The position numbers and the translations under genes were made by a program. Below are positions 35,090 through 45,975 of a stretch of DNA of 64,000 nt, in pieces. A model generated the notes under the pieces. It saw only the letters and a list, made by a program, of their open reading frames with translations, did not search any database and was not told where the DNA came from. The stretch comes from Epiperipatus broadwayi (lineage: Eukaryota > Onychophora > Udeonychophora > Euonychophora > Peripatidae). The stretch's first letter is position 1; the number at the start of each line of letters is the position of its first letter. Location: assembly GCA_028023455.1 (NCBI GenBank), contig JAQFVV010001001.1, positions 64,001 to 128,000 of the forward strand, written 5' to 3'.

Positions 35090-36310
35090 ACGATCGGATT
35101 GAACAGAGCCTTACCGTATCTGCCAACAGAGTGCCACTAGACTACTTGGATCTAGAAAATTTATAGAATAGTCAGATACGCACTGTTAAGATCTTATTTA
35201 ACATATATTTTTATTCCGACCATTAGCCCTTGCCACTAGCTCAGTGGAGACATAGAGATAATAATATATAACTTTGTTTAATTTGTATCTTCAATATTAA
35301 AAATAACAGCCACTGCCAGTAATTAACACACAAACAATATGATGCAATATTTATTTACACACATATATAATCATTTAAAGTTTGAGGAATAACATTTATT
35401 ATTTTAGATTTTAATATTAACTTTTAATTTAAATTATTTTAAAATTGTAAACCATCCTCACAGATGAATTTAATAATATTTTTTTAAGAGTGTTGAGTAT
35501 GAATAAACTACATAGATTGCATTTGAAAAGAAATATTCTATCCCTTATTTAACCTTAGGCCAAAAGTTTGCAGACAAACCAATGCCAATCTATCTGATAT
35601 ATCAATGTATTCAATGCAGCATGAATACGACAGCACAAAATACCATACTGTCAGGAATGTACATCTGAACTGTATGGTTAGAGAAGACATTGACTCTCAA
35701 CCAAACAGGAATGCTACATCTGTTGGCAAGAAGAACAATAAAAAAACTCCATAGGAAGGGGTGTGTGGCAGATACTGCGATTCTGCACGTCACGAATCTC
35801 GTACTACATCTACTAATTACACCAATATATCCAATCCATTGACCTAATTTAACTATGAAACAAATAACTTAAGATTACCCTCCCCTAATAAAACTAATAT
35901 GACTTTACAAATCTATATAGCCATTCATGCCCGACTTAAGTTTAACATTTATATAATTTTGTACAGATGAATTTTATAAAAGTGTGTTTTTTTAATGTTG
36001 GGTATAGATTGGTTACATAGATTACACGGTTAAAAACATTTCAAAATAAACATAAACGATCAAAATATAAAGTCATTGATGGAATTGCAGAGGGAAATTT
36101 ACAAGAAACCCAATGGCATTCATCATAAGATGCCACATTGATACCAATAACTCAAAAGACATCCGAATAAATACATTTTAGATACTCACCATAAGGCATC
36201 ATTATTTACCAAAGGTCTATATATTTTAATCAAATATGAAAACAAAAATATAATTAAACGTTAATGAATCTATGCAAGCATCTGTACCCAACTTAAATTT
36301 AATGTATTTA
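35090..36310 (-). repeat. Composite repeat, inverted copy
   Basis: Reverse-complemented, it reads through the same landmarks as 31800-33045: TTAAGTTGGG monomer, TTAAGTCGGGCATGAATGGC monomer, ACTGGCAGTGGCT, GAGCTAGTGGCAAGGGCTAA, TAGTGGCACTCTGTTGGCAG and the end GATCGTTACAATATATTATA. The two monomer types occur in the opposite order from the forward copy, as expected for different registers cut from a tandem array. Divergence is substantial, so this is an old pair. Confidence 0.65.
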
Positions 36311-37190
36311 AATGATTTATGCAATAAATATTAATAAAAATAAAAAAACAAAAAGCAAACTCAAATGTATAACATTTAAACATTAATTATCAATAAGAAA
36401 GTCAGATAAAAGTTCATATTAAAATTTAGGTTAGCTGAATATTAAAAACTTGTCAACTCTTAATGAAAGTTCTTAATTATTATTAAATTTTATAGTTCAT
36501 GTCTTACAATAGAAGAATCCCGGTTCCTGGAGCCAATTCCTGCAACATTATTATTTGAAGACCGGTCTGTTGTTCTGGAGGTGACCTTAGCTGGTTCAAT
36601 CTTGATATTACAATCATTTCATTTTTAAATAAATAGGGGAGAGTGACAAGTGCATCTTATCGCCCTTCTCACAAAAAAAACAAGCTGGAACTCCCCTTAA
36701 TTTCAATATTTTTCTTTTTATAGTACTCCAGATTTATTGAACATCATTTCCTGTTGCAATAATTTCCATTATGGTCCGGGCTTTCATTGCTGCTTTTATA
36801 TTGGACATCTAATTTATTTTTTATTCTCTTATCTATATCTTTCAACTGACCTTTTTTTCTATAAGAGCCCCAAGGGCTAGTTTGCTTTTCAATTAATTTA
36901 TAAAACAATCACTTCCATTTACAAAAATATTTTATCTTTAGATCTTGTACTTTTTGTTAAAAAAAGTACGTTCAAATATATTTTTTTTTGAAAAAAGAAA
37001 ATAATTTTTAAAGTTTTGCATCTGTGTGAATATATATACGTATACATGTTTAACAACTCTTTAATTTTTTAGCTTTTAGCTTTTATTTACGAACTTAGTT
37101 TTTATTGTAATCTTAAATTAATGTAATGACATATTTTATACTGTTACAATATATAATAAAATATTTCAGTTTGTAAATCTGAACAGAAAG
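36311..37190. other. Unassigned DNA with possible retroelement scrap on the minus strand
   Basis: On the minus strand about 36820-36640 one frame reads ARTIMEIIATGN and RGVPACFFCEKGDKMH with stops between. CFFCEKGDKMH is loosely zinc-knuckle-like (CxxC...H). Too little remains to name it. Confidence 0.25.
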
Positions 37191-37199
37191 GATAATCAA

Positions 37200-37760
37200 C
37201 AAAATAGAAGGAAATTATAGAACACTTCATAAATAAAAAGGATGGTGGTACAATTAACATGGATTCATTAACATACAAATCAATAAAGCCAATGGAATCT
37301 GAACCAATTGTTCAAGAAGCTAAAATACAAAAGTCTTTAGAACAAAATCCAGATGTATTGGGTGGTGAAAAAATGTAAGTATTTATGAAAAGATTTGAAA
37401 AAAATGCAACAAAGAAATCAGAAAATGCTGAAAAAAAGAATTATATGAATTTGAAGAAAAACAACAAAAAAACTGACAGAAAATTTAGGAATAGTGTAAA
37501 GAATTTGAAAAAAAAAGCAATAAAAGAGACATACTGAATTTATAAAAGAAATGCAACAGAGAGAAAGGCTTTAAAAAATGAAAGAAAACTTGGAACTGGA
37601 CATGTAGAGAAAAAACTTTAAAAATGCAGATGATTCCAATTATGTTGAAGTTATGCAACTTATGCAAACACTTTAGATGAGCCTAAAGAAGTTATTAACA
37701 ATATAACAGATATTACAACCATTAGAGAAAGTACAATTAGTACAATATAAATATGAATTA
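37200..37760 (+). pseudogene. Degenerate coiled-coil-like reading frame
   Basis: Starting at about 37259 a frame reads MDSLTYKSIKPMESEPIVQE, then KSLEQNPDVLGGEKM and a stop. With further stops and frame changes it then gives Lys/Glu/Gln-rich heptad-like sequence (KRFEKNATKKSENAEKK, VKNLKKK, RKALKNERKLGTGHVEKKL). This looks like a decayed coiled-coil protein, perhaps a retroelement gag-like ORF or a dead host exon. No conserved domain was identified. Confidence 0.35.
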
Positions 37761-38175
37761 AGCATGGGAATAAAAAAAACAATAAAGTATTGAGCTTAAA
37801 TTTAGTTAAAGAACAAACCTAAAATACATGGTTTAAAGGGAGTAAACATCCATACAGATGCTACTGAAAAAAAAAAAAGCCGGCATCCCTAAAAACAAGT
37901 AATGATGTAGACTATAATTTTAGTAATAATAAAGTTGAAAATTTGCAGATGAGTGCCAGAGTTCATTGTTTAAAGAATCTTGTGAGGTTTTCCTCTTTAA
38001 ACAAGAAAATGAATTCTGCTGCCTGACTTCTAAAAAAGAGGATTACGAAGAAGGTGTGAAGAAAGTTAAAAATAGAAGTTGACAATGTTATAAAACCTTC
38101 CAAATAAAATTCTAAATAATATAAAAAATAAAACGCTTTAAGAAGATCAGAACAAAATAAAATGCTTTAATAGTA

Positions 38176-39133
38176 CACCTGGGTCTCTTTTTACGCGGAT
38201 TTATTTAATGCGATTTTGAAGTTATGCGATTTACATTTCTCCGGAAGTCAAACTCCAATAATGCGCTATTACTTTAAATAATAAATTTTGTGCACTTACG
38301 TCATATTGAAAGTAATAGCACATTACTGGAATTCGACTTTCATCTTAGTAATTTCAACATTTTCAGTGCTTTATAATAGTAAGATTTTATGCAATAATGA
38401 AATTAAAATCATGATTTCCACATTTTATGTATACACACATTAAATTTTACAAGATTATAATGTAAATTTGTTCAAACATTGTGCGTGTTAATTTTGCATT
38501 TTAAATCACATTCTGTTTTTGCTTTTTAAATAAGAATGTAATCAATTATTAATCATTTAGTGTCTGCAAGTTTATTTTTAAAAGGTGAGTAATAACAGTG
38601 GGCACAATTAAAATTGAAAATTAAAAAATTAAAGACAAAAATAAGAATTTAATTTTTAGTTATTAGATTAATTACTAATTACATTGTCACCAGAAAACCA
38701 TTACATGAGAGTGACATTGGCGCTAGTTGTATTTCGTCTTGTGAAGAATCTGATTTTTTACCAGTTTGCAAACGAACCTGTTTAATGGCAAAGCGATAAT
38801 AATTAAAATGTGTATAAAAAATGTAAATTATTATAAATTATGCATAAAAATATATTGTTTTGAATAAAATTAAATATTATAGTTAAAAAAAGTTTGTCTT
38901 GTATCAATTTTTTTCAAATTTGAAATTTTTTATTAGTCATATTTTATTTTCTTATTTTTTTTTTTGCGCAAATTTTAAAGTAATTTTACATTGGTGCTTT
39001 GCTTTTACATGTCTTTGAAAAATCACAGTCCTTATCCCCCCTTTTTCAAGGTAAGTTAAGTCTATTTTTGCACGATTTCATTTGCGCGTGTTTTCTGAGG
39101 AACCTATCTATCGCATAAAACGAGACCCAGGTG
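38176..39133. mobile_element. TA-target TIR element (Tc1/mariner-pogo type), 958 bp
   Basis: The ends CACCTGGGTCTC (38176-38187) and complementary GAGACCCAGGTG (ending 39133) are inverted and flanked by TA on both sides (38174-38175 and 39134-39135). Subterminal ACGCGG, ATGCGATTTT and GCGCG motifs resemble pogo/Tigger-like termini. Inside, about 38242-38275 and 38304-38337 are themselves inverted copies. There is no transposase frame, so this is a non-autonomous copy. The superfamily is inferred from the TA target and the appearance of the ends. Confidence 0.75.
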
Positions 39134-39135
39134 TA

Positions 39136-40258
39136 TTCTGGGGCTGAATAAATGAATTATTATTGGTATATCATCATGTTTAGTGTGTGTGTAATGCAAA
39201 CAGAAATGGTAAAAGAGACAAATGAAAGCAAAAAATTCACTCCAGAATGAAAATAATAATATATTTTGTGTTATCTCAAATAGTATCTCCACCACTAAAG
39301 AAATACCAGGAGAGAGAGGTAAACCTTAATTTTACAAAACTAAAGGATGACTTATTCTCTATCAATCGTATATATGTTAAAAGAAAAGAAATAAACTGTA
39401 CAGTGAGTTAAAAGATAAGTTATATGACAATAACACAAGTGACATTAAAAGCACAAGAAGAGAAAATGCCAACATGCTAAAAAGCAAGATTGACTTTTAT
39501 AAATTACACTGGTGTAAATTAAGTGGTAAATATGTGGAGTAAAGAAATAGTTGGGTTATATATGACCAGATTAGATAGTTACTTATTGACTTCTGCAAAG
39601 CATGAAATTTTTTTTATTAATGTTTGTTAAATATATTTTATTTCTAGTCATGTATTAGGACTTTGTCATTACATAAGATACTATGTTGCCATGTAATGTT
39701 GTGAAGTGTATATAGCCACAGGTACTGCCATAACTTTTTTTCTTTTTCAAGTAGTTTACTCACTCACTTGTAAACCTCCAAGGAAGCAAGGTGCAGTTTA
39801 AGTATTTGCTGAGACCCAAAAGGGAGTAAGATTTAATTTGCAAATAGTATTTTTTTGCCTCTATGACTCAAAAGAAAGTGTGGCTTTATTTTCAAGTATT
39901 ATATTCATCAGCCTCTAAGTCTCAAAAGGGATTTTATTTTGATATGTTGTGGTTGGCTCATCAAAAGCCCTCCTGAGATAATTCTGCTAGCATCCATGCT
40001 TCATTTTACACTTTAGTGCCTATGTTCATAACTTTCATAGATACTACAATTGAAATCCTATGTATTCTTTATAGTGTTCAATGTCAAGCAAGTCTCTGCA
40101 CCTTTTGAACATATGTATTTTATAAAACCTTATCTTTGAAAGTAAAATATATAAATAATTAAGGAAATGAATAAAAGGTAAACATTTTGTATTGAGCAAA
40201 CAAATGAGACAAAAAAAAAGGTACACAGTTCCATTGTCTCATCTTAAAGGGAGAGAAT
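39136..40258. other. A+T-rich DNA without recognisable gene
   Basis: A duplicated ACTCAAAAG motif around 39815-39925 suggests small local repeats. There is no coding signal. Confidence 0.4.
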
Positions 40259-42130
40259 TTGTAACTATAACAAATCCAAGAGAGCAGCTCAAATTTGGTT
40301 ATATTGCAAAACTGCATGAAAAACAAATAGTTTAATAAAAACTCATGGTTGACTAATAAATACATAAACTTCCATTTGCATATGTGTGCATGTATGTGTC
40401 ACTTGAGTAAGCTGTCTAAAAAATTAAAAGTTAATTTATGTATTTGGTCATATTTTAGAAATTTACATTGTAATAAGGGTTGAATAATAATGATAAATTG
40501 CAATGTAAAGGAAGAAAGAAAAGTGGTCTTAATACATAAAAGAATTTGAATTGTGTAGTTTCTAAAAATCTAAATTTGAACCTTTTCTAGTTTGCCTTTC
40601 CTGAACTGAGTTTTAAATAAAATTTCCCACATTTATATAGTAAAACTGAATGACAAAATTAAATCTAATATTAAAATTTTGAAATTAATAATATTTTTGA
40701 AATTATCAAGCTATATTTAAAGGTTGGCATAGATTTTTCTTACTTCCTAAACTGTTAGTTAGCATAAATGAAGAAAAAGAAGAAGAAAAGAAAAAAACTT
40801 GTTTTCTATCATTCATTTATGTATCAAATCATAATAAGTTATTCAATTATGTATCAAGTCATAATATATTTGTAAATTTGTTTCCACTGCATGTTTTTCA
40901 AAAAATATGTATGGAACATATCAAATCTTGTAACTAACTGCTGACATATCATGTTGTATGGAAAACATGTTGTTGAGCAATATTCAATAGGTATAAATAG
41001 GTCTGAAACAAGCAACTAGGCATTCCATGAATCCAGCATTTCATTTCATATTGCTTTGTATTCTAATCCATTCTACTTTAGAAGCAGTGCTGCAGTAATC
41101 TAATGTTGAGAAGAAAAACCACTGATTAAAACTTTTTTACCATAAGTTAGATAGTTGTATTTTGTTGTCTGTATTCTTTCATACTCATTATAACAGCCAG
41201 TATGATGATTTTATCAAGCAAAAAACTATTTACAAGGACTATGCAACAGGAAACCACATCAGCCTAAATATGTGGAAAATGCAGTCAGAACCAGAAACCA
41301 AGGCTGATGTTTGTGGAATACCTATATAAGGCTATGAAAGAAGAAATGGACAGTGCCATAATAAATACCCAAAACCTACTGATATTATACTTTATATAAC
41401 ATCACCAATGCTTCTGTATTTCCCCTCTAAAATCACAAGTGCCAAAGGAAAAAACTACCACTTTTGGTGTCATTAAAGGAGACAACTAGAAATATATTAA
41501 AAGAATGATATCTGCAAAAAATAATGTTTTATGACTGTTTAAATATTTAACATGGTAAGATCTTGTCATTATAAATATTATAAGGCCTTAAACTTAAATT
41601 TAAAATGTTTTATTACTATGATATTTAATGTTTTTGTATAGTATATATGCAATAGTTTTATTCATTATTAATAAATTGTTAAGTTATTTTTCATTATTAT
41701 CCATAACTCAATCCAAAAACATTATGCTCTTAACACCTATATGCTACTTAATATCCACAGCTCTGAAAAACGCGTCATCTACTAGTATGGGGGGGGGGGC
41801 GACATGTACTTAATTTAGATCGTTTTTTTTTATATATTTTCGAAAAGTAAACTTTCTTTTATAAAGGTTTGGCACTTTTAAGCTTCATTTTCATTGAAAC
41901 TGAAAAACAAATGAAAATACTTTTGGGAATAATTATACTTTTAAATTATAAACCATCATCATCTCATTGGCTAATACTTTTATATATTTGAATTGAATAA
42001 TTCATTTTTTATTTGAATTTTGTTAACCATTCAGTTTTTCTATTTATTTGAATCAAAAATTATGGTATATATTGGATATATCATTACATATCTTTGGTTC
42101 TCGGTTCAAACCTGTTTTTCGTTGTATATT
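40259..42130 (+). repeat. Duplicated block, copy 2 (both halves close together)
   Basis: 40259-41265 matches 28515-29500, and 41630-42130 matches 34180-34810, with the same order and strand. The about 365 bp between them has no counterpart seen in copy 1. An 11-base G run at 41789-41799 (GTATGGGGG...CGACATG) replaces a CTGGGGGATATGCGGG-like stretch in copy 1. No protein was recognised. It is likely a transposable element relic of unknown class. Confidence 0.65.
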
Positions 42131-44270
42131 TATTATTACAATATATATATATTACTATCATTAAAAAGTGATTTAGAAACTAGCAGCACAAGTTTTTGTT
42201 TTTTTGTAACAAATGAGCAATTTTCAAAAGGAAATCTTTTTTTTTTTAATTGTGAAATTGGCTGGTAAAATGTTTTGTTGTTCAATAATATTGAGTTCAA
42301 TACACAGATCTTTTTTGTTATTGTTTTCAGAACAATTTCAGAATTTATAGAAAAGTTTAGTATTTATGTTCTTTTGACTAGTTTTAAAGTGTCTCATCAA
42401 CTAACATTTTTTAGAATCGTAACAGTTCTGGCATTTCATAAAACATACGTACTTTCTTTTTATAATGAATAAAACAAAATTTTCCTTCTCTAATATATTA
42501 AAGTTTCGCAATTATTGCTTTTTAATTTTCCTATACACAGTGTGAAATGTTAATAACAATAAAAATATATTATTAGAAAAACGCAGCCAATATTTCACAT
42601 ATCAAATAGAACCAATATAAAATTAAACCACATAGCTAAAAAACAACTAACTATCAAGTTGATGAAAAAAGAAGTTGTGTGCTAGTGCCCAGTAAAAGTA
42701 AGGTTCATCTGTCAGACCAGTAATTAATGATATGCACTTTAGAAATACTAAATAGGTATTTTAATATCCATGACAACAGTGTTTTGTTATCGGCTCTAAA
42801 ATAAAGGAATCATTAGAAGTACCAATAAAAAAAATTTTCACCAGGTTGATATACAGAAGTTTTATTTTTACAGATACTAATGGTGATGATTTTGTAAAAT
42901 TAGTTACTACTTTGTGGAATAAATAAAAAATATCAAAGTAATATAAGCTATGAAAACTACTATAGTGTCTGATAAGGGTCTCATATTTTTCCAAATTGTT
43001 TAGAGTACTTAGCATAAATAAGATGGTTTAACTCCAGTTTACTTTTTTGTAACAATCCTTCATTCTTTATATATTCAGAAGAAAAATAATCATAAAATTG
43101 ATACACTTATGTGTATGCATGTAAAGAATTTGCATACTGTTTGAATAATTTACCTTCAGACTTTAAAACATTTGCAAATAATACTCCTTTTCATATCAAT
43201 ACTAAGCCACTAGTCAGACAAAAATAGATCTGTTTATCTAAATATCAAATTCTTATATAAATAATAAATCAATCATTGATATTCAAAAGAGTGAAATCTT
43301 ATATTAATAATGATTCTCATAGTCTTGATTAAATCAATTCATATTTTTATATAATAATTAAGCTGCATTTGCAGTAAGTTTGGGACATTTGGCAAGAATT
43401 GTAACAATATGATATTGATGAATACTAAGCAAGAATAATAAAGTTATGTGAGAGGTTGTGACCTTCATCTATTGAGAAATGATGTAGCATAAAATGTATC
43501 TTAGAGGCCAGTAGCTTTTCCAAATGTCTTTCTTCATGTGTTTATATTCTATTATTACATACAATTACATGAAATAATTAATTCAACTAGTTCCATTTTT
43601 TTACATGTGATAGCATACTTATTACTCTCATTTTAACACATATATTCTGAACACATGAATAAAGACAACTGGAAAAATTTAATAACATCTGAGGTGCCAT
43701 TTTCTGCTGGACCACCATTTATCAGTTGGCCCAGCTCATAATCTCTTACATGTTTTTGTTGTTATTCAATATTTATCAATATCAAACTATTACAATTTAT
43801 TGCAAATTTGTCAAACTTATTGCTGACACAACTGTGATGCCATTTTCCCCAAATAAATAATATCATAATAATTAATATTTAATCAAAATTTAAAGAGTAC
43901 ATCTGGGCTAAAAATGATAATTTCTAAATTAAAATATAATTACTTATAATCAAGATATACATCTGGAGGATGGTAATACAGTTATGTGCATCATGATACA
44001 AGTTATATGTGCAATAAGTTTTGCCCTTTTACTATAAAGACATGAGATGCTATATCTTAAGTCAAGTAATAAGTGTTGGGTATTCATTTATCTTTTCAGA
44101 CATTTTTATTCATGGGTTTAGAGTATATGTAGTAAAATAAAAGTTATGTTATTTTAATTTTAAATTATATTTTCCTTTATTTAACCAACTTTAATTTTTA
44201 TTTTTTTCTATTATCTTTAATTGTCTCATGCCTGATAACTTACTTATTTCTAGGTGTAATTATATTTTTT
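42131..44270. other. A+T-rich DNA without recognisable gene
   Basis: Several short open frames (for example 42020-42268 and 42275-42472) are Phe/Ile/Leu-rich translations of T-rich DNA and are not called. Confidence 0.45.
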
Positions 44271-44272
44271 TA

Positions 44273-44370
44273 GTCAAGCATTGGTGGTCTCATGGTTAGG
44301 ATAGGTGTTTTCAAGCAGCAGCTGGTCCAGGCCCAGGTTCGCTTCCCAGTCAATGCTTTGACACATGAAA
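44273..44370 (+). mobile_element. tRNA-derived SINE
   Basis: It reads GTCAAGCATTGGTGGTCTCATGGTTAGGAT ... CCCAGGTTCGCTTCCCAGTC and ends TGACACATG with an A run, the same family as 24929-25023. The acceptor ends AAGCATTG and CAATGCTT pair, and A and B boxes are present. No clear duplication was found because both flanks are T-rich. Confidence 0.8.
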
Positions 44371-45448
44371 AAAAAAAAGATTTTTTTTTAATTTCTATCT
44401 CGGTTCTCTTTCTGTCTCGATCTTTATTACTGCAGCAATAATAGAATATATGTAATATATGCCTCTCAGTTTAATATAAATACTCTCAAACCTACTATTT
44501 AAATGCATCATTAAAACTGCATTAGTTGTTCTATTACTATCTATAAATTGTGACCTGCCAAACATTTACAGATGCTTTTTGCATCCCTCATGAAGATTTT
44601 GATTATATCATCTCCCAGGAATGTCTTCATTTGCTAGTCATGAATTCACATTAAAAGCATGGCTTCTTTCTTAAATTCTCTATAAAAGATCAATTTTTTT
44701 TTACTTACATAAAATTAATTATTCCCAAATGTTAAACCCAGGATAATCTTAGTTTATCATAAACTTATAATTTAAAATTCCAATTATCTTTTTAAATTTG
44801 GAAAAAAAAGGTTTAGAGTATTTTTTTTCCCTGCATAATTTATGAATTTTATCTTTCAGTCACTCAAATAATTATCAAGATTATTATAATGATTTTTAAA
44901 TAACCTCCATGTTATTTGTGTTACCTATATATATTTAATATCATATTTATTTCATTTTTATAGCAATTACTAATTTGTTGTTTGTTTTTTTGTTGTTGTT
45001 CTTTTTATTAAATATAATAACCCTCCTTCCTTTTTTAAAAAATTAACAATAGCACCGGCCTCCAAATATAATTTTATGCATTACCTATTTTTACACATAA
45101 AAATGTGTCATCAACAAATAAAAGATTTCGTAGAACAAATTTTTATTTTTCATTCATTAAAGGTATTTAATCCTTTATTTAAAAAACATTTCTAATGTTA
45201 TCTCCATTTCTTTAAAAACAAAATAAACATAAAATAAAATCATTGCAAAAAAATATAAAACCACCATATTTCAACTCTAAATTACTTACACCCTAAATGT
45301 CTCTAGAGTTCTTAACTGTTAACTGTAATCATTATTTTTATATAATTTTCTAATTAGTTTTACTAATTGGCCATCAATCCTCATATTTAATAATGTTGCC
45401 AATCTATTTCTGTTAATTCTGACAAGTCTTTTTTATTTGTATAAAAAT
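44371..45448. other. A+T-rich DNA without recognisable gene
   Basis: T-rich low-complexity sequence only. Confidence 0.45.
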
Positions 45449-45463
45449 CATATTGATTTCTTT

Positions 45464-45560
45464 TTTTTTTTTCATATGTCAAATGCGTTGAGTGGGAAAC
45501 GAACCCTGGCCAGCTACTGGAAAGGCAGCTATCCTAATCACTAGGCCATCAATGCTTGAC
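45464..45560 (-). mobile_element. tRNA-derived SINE with perfect 15-bp target duplication
   Basis: On the minus strand it reads GTCAAGCATTGATGGCCTAG, an anticodon arm GCTGCCTTTCCAGTAGC, a B-box arm GGGTTCGTTTCCC and a TTGACATATG plus A tail. It is flanked by CATATTGATTTCTTT at 45449-45463 and 45561-45575, identical over 15 bases. The exact duplication suggests it is the youngest SINE insertion here. Confidence 0.9.
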
Positions 45561-45575
45561 CATATTGATTTCTTT

Positions 45576-45975
45576 ATGTTCTATTATTATAAGTCAAATA
45601 TATTTATGCTGCTCAGGTTTTAAAACTTTGTTGTATCTCTTCATACTAAATTATTTCCACCACAAATTAAATTCTTTTTTCAACAATCATTAAGCAAATA
45701 CTTTACAGACCAATCAAGTATTACAGCCAGTTTATTTTTACTCATCTTTCCATTGTCTTTCCATTTTAAATAAAATATCACTCTAGCAATTTTTTCAATT
45801 ATTTGTAATATTTGTGTCCTAATAAAATAATAAATTTAACTGTAATAAACTATTGTAAACAGTCTTTAACTCTGCAGAAGTACTTTGGTTAATTTCTTAA
45901 ACCAGCCTCAACTGCCATTAAATTAAAAAAACAAAAAAAAACAAAGTGGAAGCAAACGTCATCAGTTAATTCAAT
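45576..45975. other. A+T-rich spacer
   Basis: No feature could be supported. Confidence 0.45.

Noticed and set aside
37485-37667. 60-codon minus frame rich in Phe and Leu
   Set aside because: It is the antisense of the Lys/Glu-rich coiled-coil-like relic on the plus strand.
42020-42472. Two adjacent plus frames of 82 and 65 codons with hydrophobic runs
   Set aside because: T-rich DNA produces Phe/Ile/Leu-rich frames by chance, and no start context, splice signals or conserved motif support a membrane protein.
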